Below are positions 24,000 to 36,313 of a DNA stretch of 64,000 nucleotides, piece after piece. Position 1 is the first letter of the stretch, and each line of letters begins with the position of its first letter. The notes below the pieces were generated by a model, which saw only the letters and a list, made by a program, of their open reading frames with translations, was not told the DNA's origin and did no database searches. The translations under genes and the position numbers were made by a program. Where the stretch lies: contig WPIO01000145.1 of assembly GCA_009760855.2 (NCBI GenBank), positions 645,001-709,000 of the forward strand. The letters are read 5' to 3'. Source of the stretch: Cristatella mucedo (Eukaryota; Bryozoa; Phylactolaemata; Cristatellidae).

Positions 24000-25820
24000 G
24001 TCCAATATTTGCTCAGTCTGTGAGGCTTTGTGGAGTTATAGTCAGAAATACAACACTAATCAATGCAAAAACGTCATGCATTTTTTCAAGGGCTATGTAC
24101 TGTGTCTAAGGCTCCAACATTGCGTAGCTCATGAGGAATAGACCGAGGCGCCACGAGACCAATGCTGGTGTAACTGGCACCCCGAAGCACGACTGAGCAA
24201 TCGAATAAGAAACATCCAACGCATGCATGTACGCAGCAGACGCCGCAAAACAATCTCGATCAGTAATGGTCACACCTCAGCCATCAACTCGATGCATATG
24301 AGAATGTCTTTCCTACTCAGCTTCACACATTCAACTACCTAGTACATATAGGAAACTATTTGGCTTATACAGTGATACGAAATATCGAGCCGATCGGACG
24401 ATGACGCACGGAGTTCTTAACATACATAATACGCGAACGATGAGCTAATGCCGTCTGGCTGAAACTGTATAGCTCACGCTCAGCGCTTGGACTCACCGAC
24501 CTGCAGGCAGTTGTTTCAAGAGAGCGACTGTGGTCAGGTCTATGCAATCTATAATGGCCAGGTCGTAAGTCATACAATAATCGCGTACATGCATAATCAT
24601 GCATTTCGCTACTCATAAGCATAGGCCTATGGCGACTATCTCACAAGCGGCTCTCAGTTATAATTCAGTGGCCGAGCTCAAAGCTCATATTCGCGGTTAA
24701 GCGGTCAAGCTCGTAGCTCATAATTACACGGCATTGCAATATCGAGGAGCAGTATCTGAAAAGTGCCGCTGCAGTAGAGTAAGCAAATTATATAACAGCG
24801 AAAGCGAACGGCGGCTGTCATGAGAAGGGATGCCATAAGTGGCAGGGCAGAATGAAAGACGTCGGCATCACGTCAATAGCTGTAATGGTAAGTTGCTTAA
24901 TTTTTACAAGGTGAAATCCAAAAACTTATTTCACCAAGAGATTTCGAGGAGTCTGACGAGCAGCTTAATTCTTCGCGAAATTTGAAGACCCAAAGCTAAT
25001 GGGAACATTTAGAATCCTGCTTTTAGGCTCCAGAAGCTGTAGTCAGGCCACTTCTCAAGAAAGCGACACTATTATTATTATTGTTATTATAAGCCTCCAG
25101 GAGGAGGCCTTGCGAGCAATCGGAGCGATCGGTCACGATCAGAGAGCCCAGGACTATGTTCGAGTCGGTTGACATTTTGCCTTTTCCTCCTGCTCCCTGC
25201 CCTCCACCGCCGAGGCCCTACGGCAAGTATTCGGCGCGAAATCGCTTCTCCTAATAGCGGCATGCTGCCCTGTCGTTCTATAAGCTTAACTCATGCATTG
25301 CAAGTACTGCCTGCAGGCTGCACTCACGTCGCTCTTACTTAAGGCTCGTAGGTTATTAATAAGTGAGATCTCCGTACGATCGCCTGCAGGCAGGTCGTGT
25401 GGAAGCGAAACCATTTCGCATGCTTTCTCTTTGATTAGCGGTTATTATAACGTCAGTGGGGAAATGAAATTACAGCTGCCGGCTTAGCAAACCATCAGAC
25501 CCAAACATAAAATTTACGGGATATAGTGGCAAGTCCTTTCTCTGTCTATGCACCATTGGACGGCTGTAGAATAGCGTACAAAATCCGGATAGTTCCCCCA
25601 GTGTCACCATCATCGTCACCAGGTCATCGACTGAAAGCCGATCAGTCGCTGGTCCGCCTCTGAAAGCTCTCCAGCGTCGCAACCCTTGGTATCCGTGGCT
25701 TTGTATCTACGATGTGCAGACGAAGTAAATACACAGAGCATAGATATTGAGCATAGGTAAATACACTGAGCATTGTCACAAGGCTAAGCATGGTACCGCT
25801 AGCTTTCGGACTCTAACAGT
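24000..25820. other. No gene recognised
   Basis: Only a short LINE-A scrap at 25025-25098 (VVRPLLKKATL-like reading, then ATT repeats). Remaining frames are short and show no family features. Confidence 0.35.
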
Positions 25821-25824
25821 TTAA

Positions 25825-26217
25825 CTATATCTCGCACGAACCTCAAATCCTTTGGAGACCGCGCCTTTAATTCGTATGCTCCCAATGCCTGGAACTCACT
25901 CCCGACCTGCGTCACGACATCTCTTGACTTGTCCACATTAAAAAGAAACTATACACGCATCTATTTATAGAAGCATTCAGTGGTTCCCTGTGATTTGTGC
26001 TTTATGTGCTTATGCGTGCTGATACTGTGCATGCTGCCACTAACCACACTTGCATGCTGACCCTGTGCACGTCACCCCTAACCGTGTTACTCTTGTTGTT
26101 TATTGAACATGCTTCCACTAGCCATTCGATGGTACTTCCTTTACAGCAATTCTAAAGCACCTAGAAAGAGATTGAGTTTTCTGAGGGCGCTTTATCAAAT
26201 GTATTATTATTATTATG
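25825..26217 (+). mobile_element. LINE-A1, 5'-truncated copy
   Basis: End of the RT frame (LKSFGDRAFNSYAPNAWNSL with one frame break), A1-type 3' UTR, hairpin 26157-26198 and ATT tail. Confidence 0.88.
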
Positions 26218-28875
26218 TCTCTGTAGCCACAGCAGTCGCAGATGGAACTTTGAGACTATGGGGCGTGTTATGCGGAGGTTTTCTCCGGGAAGAAACATTT
26301 CGTCGCAAAATCTCCGTCAATCAATCGCCGGGAGGGCTAGAATTCTTCAATGAGCGCTGGAAGGTGCCGTCACCCGAAACGGAGCCTAGTGGAGCACAAA
26401 TCTAACGAAAGCTGCGCACGTGACCTGCCCACGCTCAAGCGAAACAATGAGGATTAATAAACGGGCCCATAGTAAGGATGTCAGAAGTCTGGAGAGCAGA
26501 GACACGGCCGAACGAGGAGACGTAGCGCGGAGTATTAGGAGCAGCCGCGTCTTGTCGCCAAGGTCACTGCCCGACGAGCCCAACGAGCCGGCGAGCCGGC
26601 GAGCTTCCTTGGAACAGCGCCAAGTTTGCTGCGAACGTTTGGCAAGCGAGAAGTCATAACAACGCGGTGAGTGACCTCATTTTAGCTATACTTGACTAGA
26701 GAAGTAAGAAGAAATTTTCACTGAATGAAAGCAAGTGATCACCAATAAAGAGGCTCTTTCGTGTTGATTGTTCGTTTGATGACAGCTCATCGTGCGGCTA
26801 CTGAAATCCTGAGCGACGTAGCGGAATACCTTAAGGCCAACTTCTCTAATTACTAGCCGCTATCATGTCCCGCCAGGATGGGATAATAGAGATGGTTATA
26901 AATGGAAAATATGCTGGCTACTGTTTTTGCGGGAGAGATCTTGAACAGCTTTAGCTCTCCCTCCCCATAGAATGTCAGACTCGAAGGTGGGCCGCTAACA
27001 GCTTGGCGCGCAGATGGACTTAGCAGTTCATCCAGTATAACAATCCTTGTCTAGACATAGACAGAGTCACTTCCTGGGGTTAAAGCTATTTATGCCTCTA
27101 CCGGTAGCCCTTGTCAATGTAGCTCTTAATTACTACCTTAATTAATTCACTTCCTAAGTAGCTTTATCCTGTTGTTTAGATCTAATGGTAAGCCTTATAA
27201 GACATCCAAGCCTTTAGAATATTTATTGATAATAACATGACAGTAAAGACTGTGCAATAGCTCAAAGTTTGCTTTACAGATCAATGAAGCGCTTCAAAGT
27301 TCTTCTGACTAATTTCTATAATTCCAAAAAAGTGTAGCAGCTGTTGCGCACTAGGTGGGCAGTCGTGGTGGATGCAGCTGAACTTTTAATCGATTACAAA
27401 CTTGCAAATAAATCCGGAGCCTATAGCTTGATATGTTAGCGGAGAATAAAAATGGCTGCTCAGCAAGCCCATTTGGTTGCTGCATAATGAGACTAGCTGA
27501 TAGACAGCTTGGGGAAAACCGCCTCTCTTAGAGAGTGGCGAATGACTCAGCTGCATCAACAATGGAGCACTTCGTAACGAATGAACGCACGCGACTGTCG
27601 TCAACGGGAACACGCCAGCGGCTACTCATTAGAAAAAAGACGCCAAACAATATTTGCGAAAGCCTCGAAGCGGCTAGCATCCAGCCTTACCAGCAGGTAA
27701 ATGACAAGGACAAGGCTGAGTATGCGAGCGCATGTACTGCAGGCGCACCGTCGGGAAGCATTTCGAGTATTGTCTGGCAGCCTATCTCGAAAGTTCTGTG
27801 CTTGGCGAATGATTACGTGCAAGCTGCACATGACCGGTCGTCTGCCTAGCTGCCGATGACAATCCGGTTCGCTAGTCCTAACTTTTCTAGCATCCAGAAG
27901 TAAGGTAGACAGTTCGTGCTCGAGAAATTGCAGGCAGAATGAAATGAGAGCTCAGTTTTCCACAGTTTCTGCGTTTTATTTAGCACGAATTTCGCACTCT
28001 CGCGCGCGCGCGACAGAGAGCTCGGGGATTTGATGGCATGCACGTTTCCCGTTTCCCGGCTCCAGGTCATACCGGCGGAGCTACAATAAACAATATGGTG
28101 AAAGCATGATCAGAGGTATATGTTTCGTCCCTTCATAGAGAAAACTATTTGCATTTTAACCCCAAATCTAGAACACCTACTTATTTCTAGACCCTGTTGA
28201 GCAGTCCTTTTTGTATCGCTTCTGAGTAAATAGAAGTTAATTTAGATTCATTAGCTGTTTTGTCTGAATAAATGTAAACCAAAAGACCCGAATTTTTGTC
28301 GATTTTTTCATAGTAAATTGGTTAATTACTAGTTAGTCACTGTCCTGTTTACAAAAGGGTAGTTAGTAGGGAATAGTGGCTATTTGGTTCTTAGACGAAC
28401 GAACAATTGGGAAATAACACTTACAATTCAGGGGCAAAATTTATGTAACAAAGTGATTGGACTGGTTTGCGTTACAGAATTATTTTGATAATGATCAAAA
28501 GTTTAATCTTGTGTGAACTTAAATAACTTCAAACTGAGCGTGATCTCAGTCGAAAGCACTTGTGGCTCACAAAAGAAAGCAAGCCAACAAGTTCATATGG
28601 CAATGTCGTGAAACACGTGTTTTTGAGACCGGCAGCATCTACTAAAAGTGTGATGCAACCGCAATGAACTTCTTCTTTCGAGGTTTCGGGCGGTTCCAAG
28701 ACCTACAACGGACAACCGCACTTAGAACCAGCTCCTAAGCTCCAAGCCTCGCCAATGAACCTCAGCAGGCAGTACTGAGTCGCGATGCATATTTTCATGC
28801 GGCAGCACTCGCAAGTTAGATTGCTGTCGCTTCGAAGACCCAACCTTGAACTTGACGCACGAATCGCGAGCTCGT
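26218..28875. other. No gene recognised; possible unplaced 5' exon near 26.4-26.67 kb
   Basis: GC-richer stretch 26230-26670 ends in a consensus plus-strand donor (CGCG then GTGAGTG at 26666-26672). The plus frame 27535-27849 reads 104 residues with a donor-like CAG-GTAAAT in the middle. Neither resembles a known protein. Confidence 0.3.
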
Positions 28876-29900
28876 GTAATGTAATTTATCTTCGTCTCCA
28901 ACTGCAACTCCACAAAGCCACGAAGACCATTAACTATATGGGTGTTACGCAGGAGAGTTTTGCATAGCAAACTCGCACCCTAAGCGGCTTTCGGTACGCA
29001 TTCGGTAGCCAACAGCCTTAATCTCATGCAACAACAAAAAAGTTGAGAACCATAGCTGGGTTAGGAAACCAATTGAGGAAGCGAGTAGCATGGAAGTACC
29101 AGTTTAGGACGGCTGGAAAGAATGTGCCCTAGTCGGCAGCAGGAGAGAAGTTGCCGGAGCGTAAGAATTGGGGAAGCGAGTTCCCCTGTCTAGGACCTGC
29201 AGAGCAAAAGCTTCTGTCGCCAGCAGTCTTTAAACTGAGCAGTGAAATAGCTAATTTATTGTCCGTACAGGACCTGAGGGCACGAGGAGGCTGAAACTGC
29301 TGCAGCGATTCAGCTAGGTATGGAGGAGCCAAGCCGTGGCGGGCCTTGTGGGTCAGTGTAAGAACTTGGCTCTGTGTCCGTTGATCAACTGGCAGCCATC
29401 CTAGCTCTTTTAGTAGAGGAGACATTTGGTCAGACCTCTGGGATTTGAAGACTAGCCTCGCAGCCATATTCATAGCCAGCTGCAGAGGCCCTAGTTGCTT
29501 TTTGCGGAATCCCAGCCAAAAGGTAATTACATTAGCCCTAGCCGAGACAGAACCAAGGAGCAAGTTAAATATTTTGAAAGCCGCCTTGGAAGATAGATCA
29601 TAGTCCTAGCTTTGAATCGAACGCGATGGCTAATTATGGAAGCAGTCTCCTTCAAGAAGCTTTCACAATTTAGGCAGCTGTCGAAGACGACACCTAAATT
29701 CCGAGCACAAGGTGATGATCGCACAAAAGCATTACCTATTAGAAGAGCAAAACCTTCCAGTCGAGCCACAACACTCCCGGGGTATCCTACGAGCAATAGT
29801 TTGGTTTTATGATTGTTTAGTTTATGGAAATTAGCCGCAATCCAGGATCGAATGGCTGCAAGGCAAGTATTCAGTTTATCAGTCACTGCAGCTGATTACG
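28876..29900 (-). mobile_element. LINE-B, 5'-truncated RT copy, inactive
   Basis: Minus-strand pieces: RSWIAANFHKLNNHKTKLLL, SSPCARNLGVVFDSCLN, LGPLQLAMNMAARLVF and LLKELGWLPVDQRTQSQVL, typical of the L2/CR1 RT C-terminal half, with an internal deletion and frame breaks. The 3' UTR ends in ATTACATTACA. A different family from LINE-A by sequence and tail. Confidence 0.88.
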
Positions 29901-30201
29901 TCTTTTCAAGCGTAAAATAACAAAACACGTACACCAGAGCTTCATTATCGTTTATTACGAATATAGACAGACACGGCTGTGCTTTCATAATTTCTAGAAG
30001 TGCACTGACAGAAAAACGTTAGTGGTGAGAAAATGATTGCACGGGATATCAGGTAGAAAAAAATATATACATGTATACAACAAATGAGTGCAAGTTATTT
30101 TAGTTCCTTGTATTGTACCACCGTCGTTTAAGGGACAAAGCAGTCTTTCGATGCTACCAACTTTACACAGTTGTAATTGTCACTCTATACCGACGCAACA
30201 T

Positions 30202-31955
30202 TCAACTGTACTCCTCTCTGGCGTCAACCATGTTGCAGACGACGCATTTTGATCCGCGTATTTCAGTTCGATTGAACCACCGCTTGCAGCCGCCACATTC
30301 AGTGTCAGCACAAGCAAATTCGACCACTTGGTCGCCACGCATTTCCGGTATGATTCTCAGTGGAAGGAGTGGGTTGCTCTCGTACTTGCTGAACAGCCTA
30401 TGAGGCAGCGCTCGCTTACACTCGACGTAGTTCTTGGACGCTTCCGCCCAGCGCTTCATTGTCGAGGGTTTATTGCCACGAAATATCTGGCTGTCAAAGT
30501 AGTTGTACAGTTCCAAAAAGTATAGCACGTCATTCGCACAGTATTCCAGCAATCGTCCGCGAATGGGTCGCTTTCTCCACACGGCAGGATCTTCTGAAAA
30601 CAAAACGATGCACTCGTGCGTCACACAGCGTCGATCGCAGCCTGTATAGCAGGATCTTCGGAAAAATAAACTCGTTCACGAGCCCTGGGTGTAAGCAGTC
30701 AACAGGAAACATCGCTGTGAGTTAAACACGATGGAAAATCCACATCAGACAAGCGACGAGGTAACGAGTGGCAAATGATGGGCCACAAATTATGACCTGG
30801 GCTATCATCTGCTGTGATCCTGAAAACTTTAAGCGCCATAGTGTTTGCAAGACATTGTCCTCGAATTTGAGCGATTGTATTTCGTCAGCCAGAAAACTCT
30901 CCGCCTTGTTGCAGTGGGACCCTTAGGAGAGAGCCAATTGCTACTTTTTGAACTTGAAGTGGCCAAGTGCGTGCACCGGGAGGAGAGAATTTTAAAATGC
31001 TGCCACCAACATGCAGCGTCACCAAAATTCGTCCTCACCCCTGAGTAAGTTGCACACATAGTTTTCTGTTTAGCTGTTCCCCTTTCTCTCGCTCGCTTTC
31101 TCGCTCTCTTATTCTTTCTCGGGCAGCCAGTAGCTCTGATGCGACCGTGCTCGCGGTAGTAGCAAGGTCGCATCAGAGCACTTCCTGTGTAGCCAAGCCC
31201 CCACCACCCGGTAGGCGATGGGTCGGACGAGCTTCAGTGAAGTGGAAGGCTCCATAGCTGCTGGCTAGTTCGCTAGACACTTTCCCTGTGCCACCGAAAG
31301 ACCGCTGGACGCCTTGAGTGAATTCTGCTAAGTGACGGTTGCTTTCATAAAAACCATTAAGCGACTGCATTTTCTTCTACTAACCAAGCTCCTGTCGAGT
31401 CGACGAGCATGCATGTGAATGTATGAGTGTTTGAACAGTTAGACTTATTTTTAGCAAGAGCCTGAACGCCTCCTCCAGATTGCATCGCGATGCTTGGGGA
31501 AATGATAATCTATATTGTGGTCTGTCTCAATCTCAGTGGTCACATGTAAAGCTTAGTAGGACCCAGATCCAAGTTTAATTTCCGGCTGTCATGACTTGAA
31601 TGTCCCATGTTTTGGGCTTGCATGCTGTAAAGCATCGGTGTCACATCGGTTCTCCAGAATTGATCCCCCACCGATGTGACACTTGGGTCTGCTTACCGTT
31701 GCTCGGTCTTGCCGTTAGAAGGATGACACGTGGAGGTAGAAATGACTTCCGGTGGCGCTCTGGTCGGCAGTCATTTCTACTTTATTTCAGGGGCAGCGAG
31801 TAGAGCTAGTAATAACACATTTGTATAGCGCCCGCAGATAACTTAACCTCTTTCTAGGCACTACATATGCTGCACAGGAAGCAAGTTCGAACGCTTAGTG
31901 GTAGTAGTGTAGCGGCTTTCTCAGCCACAAGGCCACGCGACCCGACCGCACAGCT

Positions 31956-32017
<62 letters not shown>

Positions 32018-33388
32018 GCACGCACGCGCGCGCGCGCGAGCACACACACACAGACACGCGCGCGAGCACACACACACAGACACGCGCGCACACACACAAC
32101 TGCAGCCATAAGCAAAAAGCCACACAGCCCCACAACCACACGGTGACCGCTCGGACGCATACGCAATCATTTGTCCTGGTCGAAACTATTTACAACCGCA
32201 GCCATTCACGGCAGCACCCATTTACTGCCATAGCCATTTACGACCACAGCCATTTACGGCCGAAACCATTTACGGCCATAGCCATTAACTGTCGCAGCCA
32301 TTTAAAGCTCGAAGCCACCCACGACCGAAGCCGAAACCTCCAGGTAATTCTACTTTCGCAGCTCTTTCATGCCTAACACGGCAAGGATTGCTGAGCCCAG
32401 GGAAAACCGGGTGCTCCTTTCCCAAACGGGCGTGGCCTAATTTTCGTTCGGTCACTTAACGTTGGCATACGTCCAAGCTTCTGCTTCGATTGCGGTATAC
32501 CCCTGAGTCAGTTTAACAATGAGAGGCAGGGGGAATTCCCATACCGACCGATTGCATCCCATAGAATACAATGAATGGCCGAAGCCGTCATTGTAGCGCA
32601 CCCACCCAATTTCATGCCATAGTGCCTTCCAAGCTCTCATGTAAATGGGCTGCGAAGACGCTAGCCGCTCCACCGAAATTCACATTACTCCACCACAAAT
32701 CCACCAGAATTCGTGGACGAGATGTTTCAATTTGGATTTCGCATTAAAATACGGCCAGGTGCACCCGTGAAAGTCTCCCCACAGTCTCGGCAAGGCGTGT
32801 AGATGGTCAAGATATACATATGCTTAGCTACATTTCAGGTGGGTGGGACGAACGAAACGGTGTCGACCGGTGAGGTAGGCTCGCGACACGGCTGAGCGGA
32901 TGATTCTTACCTACGAATACAACCTTGACATCCTCTTTGAGCTGCGTACCTCCGTAGCCAACCACGTACTTAGTCAACGCTTTGCCGAGCCCCATGATGA
33001 GCCGATTAAAGCTCGGCCTGATGATGTATCCCAGCAGCTGGAGGTCCCTGACACCATCGAGGCGCACACCGTATTGATGCTGCAGTGCGTCGGCGTCGTT
33101 TCGGCAGTCGTACATGAGCTTCAAGACGTCCTGCCTCTCCAGCAGCTCCCTCAAGCCGTTGTCAAATAGCCAGCTGCCCAGCGTGACGACGTCGAATAGG
33201 TACACCGCGTTGCCGCCGGCGGCCGGGGGTGGCAGAAAGCGGCGAATCTGTACGATGCACAGCTCCCCTCTGCGAGACAGGTCGACCCCCTCGCAATCCA
33301 GGCCGATCATAGTGCTCGCTCGAAGCTCTTTAATGGCCTCGGCGGCTTGTTCTCTATCGTCGACGAGTACGTAGCTTCGAGAAGCCAT
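30202..33388 (-). CDS. DEDDy 3'-5' exonuclease, EXD1/Egalitarian-like, copy 2 (intact)
   Basis: Exons 32911-33388 (478 nt, donor GTAAGA) and 30202-30593 (acceptor after GTTTTCAG) join in phase 1 to give 289 residues. Catalytic residues match copy 1: D31, E33, D98, Y177, D181. After motif III the protein runs through a Lys/Arg-rich helix-like stretch to a C-terminal CxxC-13-CxxC (C259, C262, C276, C279), consistent with a small zinc ribbon that could bind nucleic acid or a partner. Exon 1 protein matches copy 1 almost exactly except the last 35 residues. Exon 2 is about 75 percent identical. The 2.3-kb intron carries a LINE-A end, an AC repeat and a minisatellite. AATAAA on the minus strand (29951-29956) is a candidate poly(A) signal, just before a LINE-B copy. 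The family call is firm; the exact orthologue is not. Confidence 0.86.
31806..31895 (-). mobile_element. LINE-A 3' end fragment
   Basis: AGCGCCCGCAGATAACTTAA hairpin arm with its pair TTTCTAGGCACT, in the intron of exonuclease copy 2. Confidence 0.75.
31959..32100. repeat. (AC)n/(CG)n microsatellite
   Basis: AC repeats merging into CGCACG and CGCGCG. Alternating purine-pyrimidine sequence. Confidence 0.96.
32190..32335. repeat. Short-unit minisatellite, AGCCATTTACGGCC-type
   Basis: About eight degenerate copies of a 15-18-bp unit around AGCCATTTACG. Isolated related units occur in the matching intron of copy 1 (16900-17000), so the seed predates the duplication and expanded here. Confidence 0.75.
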
Positions 33389-34246
33389 CTCCCGTCTCCT
33401 GCCAACGGCGACAAGCCAATAAGCAGTGCGTATACCTTTTCGCAGCGAGTTACACCGTCACTGTGCTCTCACTCCGCATGCTGTGAGGCTTGAAGAGACT
33501 AAGAGCGGGTAAGGTCGGGCTCGCAGAGGGCGCTGCTGCGATGACTAGGTCGCAAGTTGCCCGCTGACCCCGGCTGGAGTTACGCCAATTAGTGCAACCA
33601 GGAAGCTCTTCCTTTGAAGCGTCGCTAGCCTCCGGCTCCCCGCGGCTGACTACTTGTATTTACTCTCCTGCGGCATGTTACCGTATCGATTAGAGGACTC
33701 CTACATCGATCCACGCTTTGGTGCAGCACTCAGTCGGAGCAAGGACAGTCGTCTGCGTCTCTTGGCGATCTAAGCTGTCTTTGACTTCTACAGTCTCACC
33801 GTAAGACCATATGGGCAAGGCCAGGAGGGCACATCTCTTCCACAGCGTAGGTAGTGCCAATTCAAGTTACAGCTCAGAGTGGATCCGACTGCCTTCCAAA
33901 ATAGCGGTACCCGAGAAACAGGCCGGGACACAATTCCCATTTCGGTATTACCACCGGGGGACCGCACCGATACTAGTGACGCGCGGCCGTGTACCTCCCG
34001 TGCTGTCTGCCCATAAGTGACAAAAGCAGGACACAGCATCAACTTTCGCCGCTCCTGCGGCCGGCGGCGCTCAAGGCCAAGGTTTGATGGCAAGCTAACC
34101 GTACATGCTAGTATCGCCACTTTGCAAATACATGCCAATCACAAGCCTATAGTGCACGCCCTGTAGGAACAGGGCGCCCAATTCCTATCCTACTGGAGCC
34201 CGGAACCCACTATCGACTGACAGCAAGGCATCCCCAGACTTGGTAA

Positions 34247-34425
34247 AAGTAATAACAATAATTTCAGCTGATTTAACAGCCTCATTTGTACCGCGGCAGA
34301 AGAGCATCGTCGGCTACCGCCACCGCCTGCAGTCGGCAATAAAGAATGCTCCAACCGCAGGATTCGAACCCAAGACCTCGGATATGAAGAGCGAGCACGA
34401 TGCCTCCTGGGCTACCGCGTTCTGA
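34247..34425 (-). mobile_element. SINE1 variant with different tRNA-like head
   Basis: Standard SINE1 body and tail (reversed AGCTGATTTAACAGCC), box B GGTTCGAATCC, but a head reading GCGGTAGCCCAGGAGGCATC on the minus strand instead of the GAGCCGTGATGGC head. Confidence 0.85.
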
Positions 34426-34572
34426 CATTTCACGTGAACTGAAACCCGCCTGTTCGTAACAGCACCTGCCCACACCGTATCAATCGTCCTTTATGTGCGC
34501 GTGAATGTTAAAATTGTGCACGCCACCACTTAGCAGCCTGCAGTCTCCCTTCCCAGCACATTTACAGTACCT

Positions 34573-34848
34573 GTAATGTAATGTAATGTATCTCCGTCAG
34601 TAACTCCACAAAGTCATAAAGATCATGTGGGTGTTACGCAGGAGAGTTTTGTATAGCGCACTCACAGCCTAAGCGGCTTTCGGTACGCATTCGGTAGCCA
34701 AAAGACTTCGTCTCACGCAACAAAGAGAAAGTGGGAAGCATAGCAGAGTTAGGAGAGCAGTTGAGGTAGTGAGTAGCATAGAAGTAGCAGTTCAGGACCA
34801 CTGAAAAAGATGTGCCATAGTCGGCAGTCGTACCTGTAGACAGAGAAT
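34573..34848 (-). mobile_element. LINE-B 3' end
   Basis: Starts at a TGTAATGTAATGTAATG tail and matches 28880-29150. Missing at the equivalent site in unit 1. Confidence 0.88.
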
Positions 34849-36175
34849 CCGTCCTCCTATGGCTCTACACAAACTTCCCACCTTAATCACTACTATCCAC
34901 ACGCAATAGGCTTTGTAATGCCAGCAATCTCATCCGCCGCTGATTCTAAGGCCCCGCGGCACAGCTGCAGCATGAATGCCATCAGTCCTTTCGAGCCGAA
35001 ACTGCCTGACAGAGAGTGGCCCATGGAGTCAGCAACCGTTGTCGAAGTTTTGGAGCAATGTTCTTACCATGGAAGTGTGCCAGATGGACAAATGTAGACT
35101 GCGGTTCGAATAAACATTTTAATAAGTAGATGTATCGCCAGTCAGTAGAATTAGAAATTAGAATAAAGCAGAACCCTTTGAGGATACATAGCGTCTAACA
35201 GAGTTCCCTCTGACAAGTATCCAAAATGTCTTCATAAGGATATTTTGCCATTACATTTCTTACTTTGGACCAAAAATCTCGGTTCATAGCTTGGTTCATT
35301 CGTAAATAGCTTTGAACTCTAATATGCTTCTAACGTATCTTTGTCTACTGAGCTGCAATATCCTAAGGGAGCATATCCGCACCCAACAGCCACTAACCAC
35401 ATTTGCATGCTGACCCTGTGCATGTGCACTTCAGGGCCTTCATAACTTTACCAGACATCTCCAGAGATGCCAGTTCCGGGTCGCCCGAGACTTGACAAGC
35501 AGGCCGAGTTCAGGCGAACGACGGTGGGTGCTAAGGTCACGAACTCGATCGAGTATACGCCCACGATTGTACGCTCTCATCGCCTATAATTACCAATTCT
35601 GCACAGCTGGTCGCGTGCGGATATCATCCAGTCTGTGCGCACTATGTGCTCTCCTCGGTAACCAGAGTAACCTGCGAATCACGAAATCTTAAAACCCTCT
35701 ACCTTGATAATGTCTGGACGAAAGTATCATCCACACCCCTGCCTCTCTATTCTCCTTCCGATCTGTCTTCACTGGTGGATTTGCTACAACACGACAGAAG
35801 CCGACGTCCTGGAGGATTTTGCTCCTCCGAGTAAGCGGAAAGTTTGCCCTCACTCAGATGGCCAATGGTTTACCACAGACTTAAGGATGTTAAGGTTTAC
35901 TAAGCGAAAGCTTCAGAAATCATACAATCAATCAGGATTGACTGTCCATCGGCAGGCATACGAGAAATAATTTATTTTCCATAACAGCTTATCCTGAGGG
36001 TGCAGGCCAAGTCCAGCATCTATAAAAACATAGTTGAGTCAAAGCTACCAGGTTAGCGCCTTGATTTGTGACCGTTGTGGTTATCTAGCAGATCGCTTCT
36101 CTAGTTTCTTTGTCCGCAAGATAGATAAGAACAAAAAATGTATCCCTAAAGTATCAACATCTCCATCGGACTGCT

Positions 36176-36260
36176 CTCTCACTCTCTCTCCTTTTCTCTA
36201 CCTCTGTGTGTGTGTGTCTCTATCTCTGTCTGTCTGTCTGTCTGTCTGTCTGTCACTCAC

Positions 36261-36310
<50 letters not shown>

Positions 36311-36313
36311 AGT
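36176..36313. repeat. (CT)n/(TG)n/(TGTC)n compound microsatellite
   Basis: TCTC, TGTG, CTGT and CT runs in series, inside a LINE-A copy at a place where other copies have a short Ser/Pro linker. Confidence 0.95.

Larger units (their letters stand above)
15640..24000. repeat. Duplicon unit 1 (with exonuclease copy 1)
   Basis: Homologous, in the same order and orientation, to unit 2 at about 30020-35400. Matched landmarks: second exons (15738 with 30202), intron blocks (16300 with 30755, 16735 with 31700), first exons (20564 with 33388), 5' flank (20745 with 33640), a SINE1 (22600 with 34300) and the block 23410-23950 with 35035-35350. The unit is longer than unit 2 because of R1, LINE-A, SINE2 and a TTA tract in the intron and a local repeat near 21.5-23 kb. 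Ends are approximate. Confidence 0.8.
30020..35400. repeat. Duplicon unit 2 (with exonuclease copy 2)
   Basis: Partner of unit 1. Most aligned non-coding stretches look 65-80 percent identical, so the duplication is old, apart from the 392-bp near-identical tract over exon 1 (33016-33407). Unit 2 alone has a LINE-B insertion at about 34573-34848, and an AC microsatellite. Confidence 0.8.

Noticed and set aside
27535-27849. 104-codon plus-strand frame
   Set aside because: Unremarkable composition and no motif. Length is not unusual for chance in 64 kb.
29129-29563. Possible host gene of 144 codons
   Set aside because: It is the C-terminal part of a LINE-B reverse transcriptase; the same region recurs at 50840-51335.
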